The notes: generated from the letters alone by a model not told the origin. Shown: positions 29,926 through 38,359, counted from the first letter of the stretch. The stretch is DNA of 64,000 nucleotides from Streptomyces sp. BA2 (GCF_009769735.1 NZ_WSRO01000002.1:2356001-2420000), one strand, 5' to 3'. Made by a program: numbers and translations.

Positions 29926-30266
29926 GTCCGCCTGCGCCTGGTCCAGAACTCCGTGCAGCCGCTCCACATCGGCGGCCACGCGGCCGCGGTCCACGTCGGC
30001 GCCGCCGTGCTCGGCCTCGGCCGTGTGCGCCACCAGCGGCGAGAGCAGCTGCTCCAGGACGTAGCCGTTGTGCCGCAGCATCAGGCGCACGAACTTGCGC
30101 AGGTCGTGCGTGACGAGGTCCATCTCCACGCCCTCGTGGTCCCACATCCTCGTACGGGCCTCGTCGGGCTCCCGCAGCCCCACCAGATCGGCCACCGGCA
30201 GCAGGCGCACCCCGCGCAGATCGACGTCGGAGTCGCGTAGAGGTCGGGCCCCAGGTCGACAGTCAT
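29851..30266 (-). pseudogene. decayed second COG3541-type nucleotidyltransferase
   Basis: The ATG at 30266 begins MTVDLGPDLYATPTS, then the family continues in a different frame: DSDVDLRGVRLLPVADL through YVLEQLLSPLVAHT. The whole middle of a normal protein is missing. The C-terminal segment (ERLHGVLDQAQADSGLP, then ALHDLVVRVRL) follows almost directly. So there is a lesion before the D.D motif, loss of the GS loop, and a large internal deletion. It starts 3 bp after the ADP-ribosylglycohydrolase stop and was probably the third gene of that operon. Its 3' end overlaps the intact paralogue. Confidence 0.75.
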
Positions 30267-30269
30267 GGC

Positions 30270-31271
30270 TCAAGAATCCCAGAGCGCCCCCAGCTCAAGG
30301 AGGTCCCCCCGGTACTCGATCCGCTCGGCCCACTCGGCGGGCCAGGCGGCAGCGCCCAAGTGGGCTCCCGCGAAGGCACCGGCGAGGCAGGCGATCGAGT
30401 CGGAGTCGCCGGAGGTGCAGGCGGCTCTGCGCAGGGCCGTCACGGGCTCGTCCACGAACTGCAGGAAGCACAGCAGCCCCGTGGCGAGCGCCTCTTCGGC
30501 GATCCAGCCCTCGCCCGTGGCCAGACAGGGGTCCGTCTCCGGGTTGGCGTCCCGCAGCGTGACCTCAAGGCGTTCAAGGACGGCAAGGCACTCGTCCCAG
30601 CCGCGTGCCATGAACGCGCCCGGCGTCGGATCGCCGCCGCGCGTCCACAGCTCGCCGAGCCAACGCCCGTGGTACGTCTCCCGGTTCTCGTACGCGTACG
30701 AGCGCAGCAGCCCGACAAGGCCCGTCGGCTCGGCGCCCTCCGCGAGCAGCCGTACGGCGTGCGCGGTGAGGTCCGACGCGGCGAGCGCCGTGGGGTGGCC
30801 GTGGGTGAGCGCGGACTGCAGCTGGGCCGCGCCCGCCCGCTGCTCGTCGCTCAGGCCGGGGGCGAGCCCGATCGGCGCGACACGCATGTTGGCGCCGCAG
30901 CCCTTGGAGTGCACCTGGCTCGCCTCTTCCCACGGCTTGCCGGTCTTCAGGAGGTAGCAGGCCTTGAGGCAGGTGTTGCCGGGGGCGCGGTTGTTCTCCG
31001 GTGACTGGTACCACTCCACGAACTCCTCGCGCACCGGCCGCTCCATCCGCTGGGGCCCGAGCAGTCCCCGGTCCATGGCGGTACGCAGGCCACGGCCGAG
31101 CGCCAGCGTCATCTGCGTGTCGTCCGTGACGATCGCGGGCCTCGGCAGCTCCATCTCCCGCCACGGCCCGCACTTGGCGAGGATCGACGGTACGTCGTTG
31201 AACTCGGTCGGGAAGCCGAGCGCGTCCCCCAGGGCGAGGCCTATGAGGGATCCGGTGGCGGCACGCTTCAT
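30270..31271 (-). CDS. ADP-ribosylglycohydrolase family protein (DraG/ARH-like)
   Basis: 333 residues. The start MKRAATGSLIGLALGDALGF and VTDDTQMTLALG (DDT at 50-52) provide the N-terminal metal ligands. CTSGDSDSIACLAGAFAG near 285-302 has the C-terminal Asp pair. The family removes ADP-ribose from proteins, nucleic acids or small molecules using a di-Mg site. Its ATG overlaps the stop of the upstream NrtR-like gene, so it is co-regulated with an ADP-ribose-type sensor. Substrate is unknown; NAD/ADP-ribose metabolism is inferred. Confidence 0.92.
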   Translation of the reverse strand: MKRAATGSLIGLALGDALGFPTEFNDVPSILAKCGPWREMELPRPAIVTDDTQMTLALGRGLRTAMDRGLLGPQRMERPVREEFVEWYQSPENNRAPGNTCLKACYLLKTGKPWEEASQVHSKGCGANMRVAPIGLAPGLSDEQRAGAAQLQSALTHGHPTALAASDLTAHAVRLLAEGAEPTGLVGLLRSYAYENRETYHGRWLGELWTRGGDPTPGAFMARGWDECLAVLERLEVTLRDANPETDPCLATGEGWIAEEALATGLLCFLQFVDEPVTALRRAACTSGDSDSIACLAGAFAGAHLGAAAWPAEWAERIEYRGDLLELGALWDS

Positions 31272-32005
31272 GAGGGCTGTCCTTCCGAGGGGATGGTCGC
31301 GGGGCGGAGCAACGGCGGGTGCAGCGACGTGGCCGGGCCCGCACGGTAGAGGGCCGCCGGTTTGCCACGGCCGCCCGTCAGGCGCGCGGCGCCGGGGATC
31401 GCCTCGACGAAGCCGGACGTGCCGAGCACCTTGCGGCGGAAGTTGGCCGGGTCGAGCTCGGCGCCCCACACCGTCTCGTAGACCTGCCGCAGCTCGCCGA
31501 GCGTGAACTCGGGCGGGCAGAAGGCGGTGGCGAGGCCGGTGTACTCGAACTTGGCGCAGACGCGGTCGTGGGCGTCGGCGAGGATCCGGTCGTGGTCGAA
31601 GGCGAGCGGCCCCTGGGTGCCGTACGGCAGCCACTCCGCGCGGGCCGCGTCGCTACCCGCGCGCACCGCGGGAGGGTCGGGGACGAGGGCCGCGAAGGCG
31701 ACCGAGACGACGCGCATCCGCGGGTCGCGGTCCGGTTCGCTGTAGGTGCGCAGCTGCTCCAGGTGGAGTCCGGCGCTGTCGGCGAGGCCGGTCTCCTCGG
31801 CGAGCTCACGTCCCGCGGCGGTCTCCGCGGACTCCTCCGGCAGCACGAATCCCCCGGGCAGCGCCCAGCGCCCCGCGTACGGCTCCTGACCGCGCTCGAC
31901 GAGCAGCGCGTGCAGGCGGCCCGCGCGGACGGTGAAGACGGCGAGGTCGACGGTGACGGCGAACGGCTCGAAGGCGTACTTGTCGTAGCCCTGGTAGCCC
32001 TGCAT
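31268..32005 (-). CDS. NrtR-like Nudix transcriptional regulator
   Basis: 245 residues. The N-terminal Nudix domain (about 15-150) carries a complete Nudix box at 52-74 (GFVLPEESAETAAGRELAEE onward). The C-terminal winged helix (about 160-225, FTLGELRQVYETVWGAEL, then NFRRKVLGTSGFVE) is the NrtR type. NrtR proteins bind DNA and respond to ADP-ribose or related NAD metabolites. Here the box is intact, so hydrolysis may be retained. ATG 32005 has an excellent ribosome site (AAAGGAGG). A 9-5-9 palindrome covers its promoter, and it is coupled to the ADP-ribosylglycohydrolase. Confidence 0.88.
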   Translation of the reverse strand: MQGYQGYDKYAFEPFAVTVDLAVFTVRAGRLHALLVERGQEPYAGRWALPGGFVLPEESAETAAGRELAEETGLADSAGLHLEQLRTYSEPDRDPRMRVVSVAFAALVPDPPAVRAGSDAARAEWLPYGTQGPLAFDHDRILADAHDRVCAKFEYTGLATAFCPPEFTLGELRQVYETVWGAELDPANFRRKVLGTSGFVEAIPGAARLTGGRGKPAALYRAGPATSLHPPLLRPATIPSEGQPS

Positions 32006-32018
32006 GGACCCCCCTCCT

Positions 32019-32041
32019 TTTATGGTCACGACGACTATAAA
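32019..32041. promoter_or_regulatory. palindromic operator (probable NrtR box)
   Basis: TTTATGGTC, 5 nt, GACTATAAA: nine-base arms with one mismatch. It lies between the promoter and the ribosome binding site of the NrtR-like gene and contains the -10 hexamer, so binding would block transcription. Autoregulation is inferred from position and family habit. Confidence 0.65.
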
Positions 32042-32063
32042 TGTGGGCAGGTGAACTCCGCAA
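32034..32063 (-). promoter_or_regulatory. promoter of the NrtR-like/ADP-ribosylglycohydrolase operon
   Basis: On the minus strand TTGCGG (32058-32063) and TATAGT (32034-32039) are 18 bp apart. The -10 lies inside the palindromic operator. Confidence 0.5.
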
Positions 32064-32072
32064 GGCACAAAA

Positions 32073-32110
32073 AGGCGGCCGGCCCCTGCATCCGCAGGGA
32101 CCGGCCGCCT
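32073..32110. terminator. terminator after rluB
   Basis: A 17-bp stem with one mismatch (32073-32089 and 32094-32110) and a 4-nt loop, starting with a perfect AGGCGGCCGG/CCGGCCGCCT run. It is 21 bp after the rluB stop on the leftward transcript and insulates the NrtR promoter. Confidence 0.85.
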
Positions 32111-32130
32111 CAGCTGACCTCAGGGTTCGC

Positions 32131-33357
32131 CTAGAGGTCGACTTCCTGCATCAGCATGCCGACCTCGGTGTTGGACAGCCTGCGCAGCCATCCCGACTTC
32201 TGGTCGCCGAGCGTGATCGGCCCGAAGGACGTCCGCACCAGCCTGTCGACCGGGAAGCCTGCCTCCGCGAGCATGCGGCGCACGATGTGCTTGCGGCCCT
32301 CGTGCAGCGTCACCTCGACCAGGTAGTTCTTGCCAGTCTGCTCGACGACGCGGAAGTGGTCCGCGCGGGCGTACCCGTCCTCGAGCTGGATGCCGTCCTT
32401 GAGCTGCTTGCCCAGGTCACGCGGGATCGGGCCCACGATGTGCGCGAGGTAGACCTTCTTCACGCCGTACTTCGGGTGCGTGAGGCGGTGGGCCAGCTCA
32501 CCGTGATTGGTGAGGAGGATGACGCCCTCGGTCTCCGTGTCCAGGCGCCCCACGTGGAACAGCCGCGTCTCGCGGTTGGTCACGTAGTCACCCAGGCACT
32601 GGCGCCCCTCGGTGTCCTCCATGGTGGAGACGACACCGGCGGGCTTGTTCAGCGCGAAGAACTGGTACGACTGGGTCGCGACCGTCAGGCCGTCGACCTT
32701 GATCTCGTCCCGCTCCGGCTGGACCCGCAGGCCCTGCTCCATCACGATCTCGCCGTTGACCTCGACACGGGCCTGCTCGACGAGCTCCTCGCAGGCACGG
32801 CGCGAGCCGTAGCCCGCACGGGCGAGGACCTTCTGCAGCCGCTCGCCCTCCTGCTCGGCGCCCGGGAAGGTCTTGGGCGGGCTGACCTTCGGCTTGCCCG
32901 CGTAACGCTCGCGGTTGCGCTCTTCCTGCCGCGCGTCGTACTCGCGGGACGTGGAGGGAGCTCCCGCGCCGCGCCGGGTGCCCCTGTCCGAGCCCTGAGG
33001 CGCCCTGGGGCCGCCCTTGGCGCCGCCGCGTGCCGCCGCGCCACGGCCCTTCCGGGAGGCGTCGCCGCCTACGTCGTAGCGGCGCTCCTCGGGGCGGGGC
33101 TTGCTCTCACGCTTCGGCGCGGCCTGGTCGTCGCGCGCGCCACCGGCGCCGCGTCCCTGCCGGTCCGGGCTGTTGCCCGAGCCCCGGTAATCGCGGCCGC
33201 CACCGCTGTTGCCACGGCCACCACCGCTCGGGCGGCCGCCACCGCTGGGGCGGCCACCGCTGCTGGGGCGCCCACCGCTGCTGCCACGGCTGCCGCTGTT
33301 GCCACCACGGCTCCCGCCGTTGTTTCCGCTGCTGTTCCTGCCGTTGCTGCTTCGCAT
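32131..33357 (-). CDS. 23S rRNA pseudouridine synthase, RluB/RsuA family
   Basis: 408 residues. A disordered N-terminal region of about 165 residues, made of Gly/Ser/Arg/Asn repeats (SGGRPSGGG type), precedes an S4 RNA-binding domain (RLQKVLARAGYGSRRACEEL). The catalytic domain follows, with GRLDTETEGVILLTNHGEL containing the catalytic Asp, then HEGRKHIVRRMLAEAG. It isomerises uridine in the large-subunit rRNA. It is the last gene of the parA-RHH-scpA-scpB-rluB block, as in many actinobacteria. The long RGG-like extension is a common actinobacterial addition likely to bind RNA. Confidence 0.92.
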   Translation of the reverse strand: MRSSNGRNSSGNNGGSRGGNSGSRGSSGGRPSSGGRPSGGGRPSGGGRGNSGGGRDYRGSGNSPDRQGRGAGGARDDQAAPKRESKPRPEERRYDVGGDASRKGRGAAARGGAKGGPRAPQGSDRGTRRGAGAPSTSREYDARQEERNRERYAGKPKVSPPKTFPGAEQEGERLQKVLARAGYGSRRACEELVEQARVEVNGEIVMEQGLRVQPERDEIKVDGLTVATQSYQFFALNKPAGVVSTMEDTEGRQCLGDYVTNRETRLFHVGRLDTETEGVILLTNHGELAHRLTHPKYGVKKVYLAHIVGPIPRDLGKQLKDGIQLEDGYARADHFRVVEQTGKNYLVEVTLHEGRKHIVRRMLAEAGFPVDRLVRTSFGPITLGDQKSGWLRRLSNTEVGMLMQEVDL

Positions 33358-33367
33358 CAAATTTCCG

Positions 33368-34042
33368 TTAGTCGGCTGTGTCCTGGGTGTACTCGTACCC
33401 CGGTGCGTCGGGCGCATCCGGGTCGAACGACGGAACGCCTTCCAGCGTCTCGGCCTCGATCGCCTCCGCCTCGGGGAGGAAGGGCGCGAGCTCCGGGAGC
33501 TCGTCCAGGCCACGCAGGCCCATCCGCTCCAGAAAGTAGTTCGTCGTCCTGTACAGGATCGCACCTGTTTCGGGTTCCGCGCCCGCCTCCTCCACCAGAC
33601 CCCGCTGGAGGAGCGTCCGCATCACGCCGTCGCAGTTCACTCCGCGCACCGCGGAGACCCGGGAACGGCTGACCGGCTGGCGGTACGCGACGACCGCGAG
33701 GGTCTCCAGGGCCGCCTGGGTGAGCCGTGCCTGCTGCCCGTCGAGCACGAAGCGCTCCACGGCTGCGGCGTACTCGGGCCGCGTGTAGAACCGCCAGCCG
33801 CCCGCCACTAGCCGCAGCTCGAAGCCCCGCTTCTGCACGGTGTACTCGTCGGCCAGCTCCCGCACCGCGTCGGCGACCTGCCGCCGTGGCCGGTCGAGGA
33901 TCTTGGCGAGGTGTTCCTCGGTGGCCGGTTCGTCGACGACCATGAGCACGGCCTCCAGGGCGGGCCGCAGCTCCAGATCGGCGACGGCACCCGCCAGGTC
34001 TCCCGCGGGGCTCGCGGGGGTCGCTGCGTTTTCCACGCTCAT
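33368..34042 (-). CDS. scpB: SMC-ScpAB condensin subunit ScpB
   Basis: 224 residues of two winged-helix domains. Segments include RPALEAVLMVVDEPATEEHL, KRGFELRLVAGGWRFYTRPE and ALETLAVVAYRQPVSRSRVS, then GLVEEAGAEPETGAILYRTT. ScpB pairs with the kleisin ScpA on SMC to organise the chromosome. The start overlaps the scpA stop by 4 bp, ensuring coupled synthesis. Confidence 0.95.
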   Translation of the reverse strand: MSVENAATPASPAGDLAGAVADLELRPALEAVLMVVDEPATEEHLAKILDRPRRQVADAVRELADEYTVQKRGFELRLVAGGWRFYTRPEYAAAVERFVLDGQQARLTQAALETLAVVAYRQPVSRSRVSAVRGVNCDGVMRTLLQRGLVEEAGAEPETGAILYRTTNYFLERMGLRGLDELPELAPFLPEAEAIEAETLEGVPSFDPDAPDAPGYEYTQDTAD

Positions 34043-35001
34043 GTGGGCTTCTCCTCACTCACCGGCTCGGGCGCGCGGTCGAACTCGTCGGTCACCGTCG
34101 GCTGCCCGTCGCCGTCCCCGCCGGTCCACCGCACCATCAGCTCGCCCAGGGCGGCCTCCTGGTCGAGCTCCACGGCCTTCTCGCGGTACAGCTCCAGGAG
34201 CGCCAGGAAGCGGGCGACGACGGTGAGGGTGTCCCCCGCGTCCTCGACGAGCACCTGGAAGCTGACCTCGCCCCGCTCCCGCAGCAGGGCCACGACAAGC
34301 CCTGCCTGCTCCTGCACGGAGACCAGCGGGGCATGGATGTGGTCGACGTACACCTGGGGCTTCGCCCGGGGCTGCATCGCCTTCACGGCGAGCCTGGCGA
34401 ACCCCTCGGCGCCGATGCTGATGACGACCTCGGGCAGCAGCTCCGCGTGGTGGGCCTCCAGGCCGACGGTCCGCGGATAGCGCCGCGCCTCCTCTTCGAG
34501 CCGCCCGCTGAAGATGTCGGCGATCTGCTTGTACGCGCGGTACTGGAGCAGCCTCGCGAAGAGCAGGTCCCGCGCTTCGAGCAGCGCTAGGTCCGCCTCG
34601 TCCTCGACCTCGGCGGAGGGCAGCAGACGGGCCGCCTTGAGGTCGAGCAGGGTGGCGGCGACCACGAGGAACTCGGTGGTCTGATCCAGGTCCCAGTCGG
34701 GCCCCATGGCGCGGATGTGCGCCATGAACTCGTCGGTCACCGTGGAGAGCGCGACTTCGGTGACGTCCATCTTGTGCTTCGAGATGAGCTGAAGCAGCAG
34801 ATCGAAGGGGCCCTCGAAATTGGCGAGCCGGACCTTGAACCGCCCGTCGTCCGGCTCAGAAGCTGGCGGCTCAGGTTCGGCAGCTGACGGCTCCGGTTCG
34901 GGAGCTGCCGCCTCAGGTTCCGGCTCCGCCGGAGCCGCCCCGGGGCCACGCCCCAGCGCACGCCGACGGACGGCCGGTGCGGAATCGTCGTTCAGGGGCA
35001 T
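34039..35001 (-). CDS. scpA: SMC-ScpAB kleisin subunit ScpA
   Basis: 320 residues. After a Pro/Glu/Ala-rich N-terminal extension (about 20-50), the kleisin domain begins FKVRLANFEGPFDLLLQLIS and DVTEVALSTVTDEFM. The C-terminal winged helix includes VSVQEQAGLVVALLRERGEV. ScpA bridges SMC heads and binds ScpB. It lies 17 bp downstream of the RHH-like gene and is coupled to scpB. The acidic Pro-rich extension is longer than in Bacillus ScpA. Confidence 0.95.
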   Translation of the reverse strand: MPLNDDSAPAVRRRALGRGPGAAPAEPEPEAAAPEPEPSAAEPEPPASEPDDGRFKVRLANFEGPFDLLLQLISKHKMDVTEVALSTVTDEFMAHIRAMGPDWDLDQTTEFLVVAATLLDLKAARLLPSAEVEDEADLALLEARDLLFARLLQYRAYKQIADIFSGRLEEEARRYPRTVGLEAHHAELLPEVVISIGAEGFARLAVKAMQPRAKPQVYVDHIHAPLVSVQEQAGLVVALLRERGEVSFQVLVEDAGDTLTVVARFLALLELYREKAVELDQEAALGELMVRWTGGDGDGQPTVTDEFDRAPEPVSEEKPT

Positions 35002-35018
35002 CGGCGGGAACGCTACCG

Positions 35019-35609
35019 CTACCGCCCGCGAAGCCGTCGTACGAGAATGCTCGCGTCCCCGCGGGACTCAAGATCCGCGAGAACGACGGCCACCGCCTCG
35101 CGGACGATGCGCCCGCGGTCGACCGCGAGCCCGTGCTCGCCCCGCAGCACGAGACGCGCGTGCTCGAGGTCCATCAGCTCCTCGGCGGACACGTACACGG
35201 TGATCTTCTCGTCGTGCCGCTCACGCCCGCTGGGCCGCCGGTTGGCCGCCCGCGCGCGCCGCCTCGCCTGCGCCGTGGAGGACGAATTCGCGGACCGGCC
35301 GCCGCTCTGTGCGGCGCCTTCCTGGTCCTGGGCAGGACGACGCCCGTCCTTCTCGGCATCGGCGGTGGCCGACCGGCTGCGGGATTCACCCGACTCCGCG
35401 TCGGCGGCGCCGTGTTCGGCGTCACCGCCGTCCGTGGCCGCCGCGCCGCCGCGGGAATCCCCCGCGGCGGTCTCGTCGCTCTCCCCCGCGGGGCCCGGTA
35501 CCCGGGCCTCGCCGTTCGCCTGGCGTCGCGGGGACGACGACTGCAGCGCCATCCCCCCGGTCGTACGGAACAGTTCGTCGGCCCCCGGCAGACTCACTCG
35601 GCGTGACAC
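35019..35609 (-). CDS. hypothetical protein with C-terminal ribbon-helix-helix-like domain, partner of ParA
   Basis: 196 residues. Residues 1-128 are low complexity and disordered (Gly/Ala/Asp/Ser/Glu). The C-terminal about 65 residues (DEKITVYVSAEELMDLEHAR, then RGRIVREAVAVVLADLE) have the strand-helix-helix pattern of RHH DNA-binding proteins such as ParG. Its start overlaps the parA stop by 16 bp and scpA follows after 17 bp. I infer that it may be the DNA-binding partner of this ParA-family ATPase. No RHH match could be computed. Confidence 0.65.
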   Translation of the reverse strand: MSRRVSLPGADELFRTTGGMALQSSSPRRQANGEARVPGPAGESDETAAGDSRGGAAATDGGDAEHGAADAESGESRSRSATADAEKDGRRPAQDQEGAAQSGGRSANSSSTAQARRRARAANRRPSGRERHDEKITVYVSAEELMDLEHARLVLRGEHGLAVDRGRIVREAVAVVLADLESRGDASILVRRLRGR

Positions 35610-36775
35610 CGGGCGAGCACCTCCCTGGCGAGCTGGCGATAAGCGGCCGCGCCGACCGAGTTCGATGCGTACGTCGTGATCGGCTCACCGGCGACCGTGG
35701 TCTCCGGGAAGCGGACCGTGCGTCCGATCACCGTGTGGTACACGTGATCGTCGAAGGCCTCGACCACCCGCGCGAGCACCTCACGGCTGTGCACCGTGCG
35801 GGAGTCGTACATGGTGGCCAGGATGCCGTCGAGCTCCAGGTCGGGGTTGAGCCGCTCCTGGACCTTCTCGATGGTCTCCGTCAGCAGGGCCACACCGCGC
35901 AGCGCGAAGAACTCGCACTCGAGCGGCACGATCACCTTGTGAGCCGCCGTCAGGGCGTTCACGGTGAGCAGGCCGAGCGAGGGCTGACAGTCGATCACGA
36001 TGTAGTCGTAGTCCTGCATCAGCGGCTTGAGCGCCCGCTGCAGCGTGGACTCGCGCGCGACCTCGCTCACCAACTGCACTTCGGCGGCGGACAGGTCGAT
36101 GTTGCTGGGCAGCAGGTCCATGTTCGGGACCGCCGTCTTCAGCAGCACCTCGTCGGCCGACATGCCCCGCTCCATGAGCAGGTTGTAGACCGTCAGGTCC
36201 AGCTCCATCGGGTTCACCCCGAGCCCCACCGAGAGGGCGCCCTGCGGGTCGAAGTCGACCAGCAGGACCCGGCGTCCGTACTCCGCGAGCGCGGCACCCA
36301 GGTTGATGGTCGACGTCGTCTTGCCCACGCCGCCCTTCTGGTTGCACATCGCGATGATCTTCGCGGGACCGTGATCGGTCAGCGGGCCCGGAATCGGGAA
36401 GTACGGCAGCGGGCGTCCCGTGGGACCGATGCGCTCACGGCGCTGACGGGCCGCGTCCGGGGCCAGCGTGGCCGCGTACTCGGGATCGGGCTCGTACTCG
36501 GCGTCAGGGTCGTAGAAGTGCCCCTGGGGCAGTTCCTCGTAGTCGGCGAGTTGGGTGTGGGTGGTGTTCTCGCCACTCCGGTCGCCGGCCATGGCGTTCA
36601 CGTGATGGCCATCCATGCTCTGGGGTGCAGACGATGTCGGTTGCGGCTGCGGTTTCTGGCGGGCTGCGAAGGTGCGGACAGCGACGGAGCCGACAGCCTC
36701 GAGCCCCACGGGTCCTTGGCCCCGCTCAGAGGTTCCTGGTTGACCACCCCCGGGAGCAAATGTCGACTCATTCAC
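35594..36775 (-). CDS. ParA family ATPase (orphan, scpAB-associated)
   Basis: 393 residues. The first about 135 are disordered and acidic (EELPQGHFYDPDAEYEPDPE). The ATPase begins AKIIAMCNQKGGVGKTTSTI, a deviant Walker A with signature Lys (145-154). LLVDFDPQGALSVGLG and YDYIVIDCQPSLGLLTVNAL follow. Such ATPases dimerise on DNA and move or position cargo. No parB or parS lies nearby, so this is not the main chromosome partition pair. The operon with an RHH-like protein and ScpAB suggests a role in chromosome organisation. The true start may lie further in (ATG codons near residues 54 and 62). Confidence 0.9.
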   Translation of the reverse strand: MNESTFAPGGGQPGTSERGQGPVGLEAVGSVAVRTFAARQKPQPQPTSSAPQSMDGHHVNAMAGDRSGENTTHTQLADYEELPQGHFYDPDAEYEPDPEYAATLAPDAARQRRERIGPTGRPLPYFPIPGPLTDHGPAKIIAMCNQKGGVGKTTSTINLGAALAEYGRRVLLVDFDPQGALSVGLGVNPMELDLTVYNLLMERGMSADEVLLKTAVPNMDLLPSNIDLSAAEVQLVSEVARESTLQRALKPLMQDYDYIVIDCQPSLGLLTVNALTAAHKVIVPLECEFFALRGVALLTETIEKVQERLNPDLELDGILATMYDSRTVHSREVLARVVEAFDDHVYHTVIGRTVRFPETTVAGEPITTYASNSVGAAAYRQLAREVLARCHAE

Positions 36776-37027
36776 AAGTCGTCTTACCTCCTTGGTGACC
36801 AGGAAATTTCTCGATAGGTCAGCGTGGCACCATGCCGACGGTTGGCGACTCTATGGCGTGTCACCGGTCCGCAGCAACACAATCCGCCGGACCCGGCCCG
36901 ATGTGTCGGCAATCGAACGCCCCCATGTCAAGGGCGCACGGGGTGCCATTGGCACATTTCCGGGGTGGTCGAATCGGTTAAAGGGTTACGTTCAAGGCGA
37001 GTTGACCATGTCCACGGACATACGCAT
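36776..37027. other. promoter region of the parA operon
   Basis: No gene is seen in these 250 bp. It must hold the parA promoter. The only local structure I note is ATGTCC-AC-GGACAT (37008-37021), a short perfect palindrome next to the ald terminator. No convincing -35/-10 pair was picked. Confidence 0.4.
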
Positions 37028-37057
37028 ACGGCCGGACCCCTCTCAAGGTCCGGCCGT
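37028..37057. terminator. terminator of ald
   Basis: A perfect 11-bp stem (ACGGCCGGACC and GGTCCGGCCGT) with an 8-nt loop lies 43 bp beyond the ald stop in the direction of transcription. Confidence 0.8.
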
Positions 37058-37099
37058 GGGCGTGAGATTGACGACTTTCGTTGACGAAAGCGGTCAGGT

Positions 37100-38224
37100 T
37101 CAGCCGAGGAGCGTCTCCAGCTCGACGTGCTCGAGGCCGTGCGACTCGGCGACCTCCTTGTAAACCACCTGGCCGTCATGGGTGTTGAGGCCCAGGGCGA
37201 GCGAGTGGTCACGGCGCAGCGCCTCGACCCAGCCGCGGTTCGCCAGCTCGACGATGTACGGCAGCGTCGCGTTGGTCAGCGCGTACGTCGAGGTGTTGGG
37301 CACCGCGCCGGGCATGTTGGCGACGCAGTAGAACACCGAGTTGTGGATCGGGAAGGTCGGCTCGGCGTGCGTCGTCGGGTGCGAGTCCTCGAAGCAGCCG
37401 CCCTGGTCGATCGCGATGTCGACAAGGACACTTCCCGGCTTCATGCGCGACACGAGCTCGTTGGTGACGAGCTTGGGGGCCTTGGCTCCCGGGATGAGGA
37501 CGGCGCCGATGACGAGGTCGGCGTCGAGGCAGGCCTTCTCCAGCTCGAAGGCGTTGGAGACGACGGTCTGGATCTTCGTGCCGAAGATCTTGTCCGCCTC
37601 CTTGAGCTTGTTGATGTCCTTGTCGAGCAGGGTCACGTGGAAGCCCATACCGATGGCGATCTGCATGGCGTTCCAGCCGGAGACGCCGCCGCCGATGACG
37701 ACGGCCTTGCCGGCCGCGACGCCCGGGACACCGCCGGGCAGGACACCGCGGCCGCCCTGGGCGGCCATCAGGTGGTAGGCGCCGACCTGCGGGGCCAGGC
37801 GGCCCGCGACCTCGGACATCGGGGCGAGCAGCGGGAGCGCGCGGTTCGCGGTCTCGACCGTCTCGTACGCGATGGCGGTGGTGCCGGACTCCAGGAGCGC
37901 GTCCGTGCACTCCTTGGACGCGGCCAGGTGCAGGTAGGTGAAGAGGGTCTGGTCCTTGCGGAGGCGGTGGTACTCCTCCGCGACCGGCTCCTTGACCTTC
38001 AGGAGGAGGTCGGCGGTGGCCCAGACCTCGTCGGCGGTGTCCAGGATGACCGCGCCCGCGGAGACGTACTCCGCGTCCGTGATCGAGGAGCCGACACCGG
38101 CGTTCCGCTCGATGACGACCTGGTGGCCGTGGCGCACCAGCTCGTGCACACCGGCGGGGGTGATGGCCACCCGGAACTCGTTGTTCTTGACCTCGCGGGG
38201 GATGCCGACCTTCACGTCGATCAC
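37100..38224 (-). CDS. ald: alanine dehydrogenase
   Basis: 374 residues. The N-terminal segment KVGIPREVKNNEFRVAITPA and LLLKVKEPVAEE (catalytic Lys) are followed by FTYLHLAAS with the catalytic His. The Rossmann motif is VVIGGGVSGWNAMQIAIGMG, then NTSTYALTNATLPYI. The enzyme interconverts L-alanine and pyruvate plus ammonia with NAD. GTG 38224 has AGAGGACC directly upstream. It is a single-gene transcript with its own terminator. Confidence 0.96.
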   Translation of the reverse strand: MIDVKVGIPREVKNNEFRVAITPAGVHELVRHGHQVVIERNAGVGSSITDAEYVSAGAVILDTADEVWATADLLLKVKEPVAEEYHRLRKDQTLFTYLHLAASKECTDALLESGTTAIAYETVETANRALPLLAPMSEVAGRLAPQVGAYHLMAAQGGRGVLPGGVPGVAAGKAVVIGGGVSGWNAMQIAIGMGFHVTLLDKDINKLKEADKIFGTKIQTVVSNAFELEKACLDADLVIGAVLIPGAKAPKLVTNELVSRMKPGSVLVDIAIDQGGCFEDSHPTTHAEPTFPIHNSVFYCVANMPGAVPNTSTYALTNATLPYIVELANRGWVEALRRDHSLALGLNTHDGQVVYKEVAESHGLEHVELETLLG

Positions 38225-38359
38225 GGTCCTCTTGGCTCAGGGATCTTTCGGGCAATTCACTACATACCGATACACAAGAGGGCGCATCGGAGACACCACG
38301 GAAGTACGCGGCAGAGCCAGTCTAATGAAGGACTTCTCGCTGTCTAGCCTTTCAATGCA

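Noticed and set aside
34820..35203. Rightward ORFs opposite scpA and the RHH-like gene
   Set aside because: Shadow frames with Arg/Ser/Pro bias and no homology-like content.
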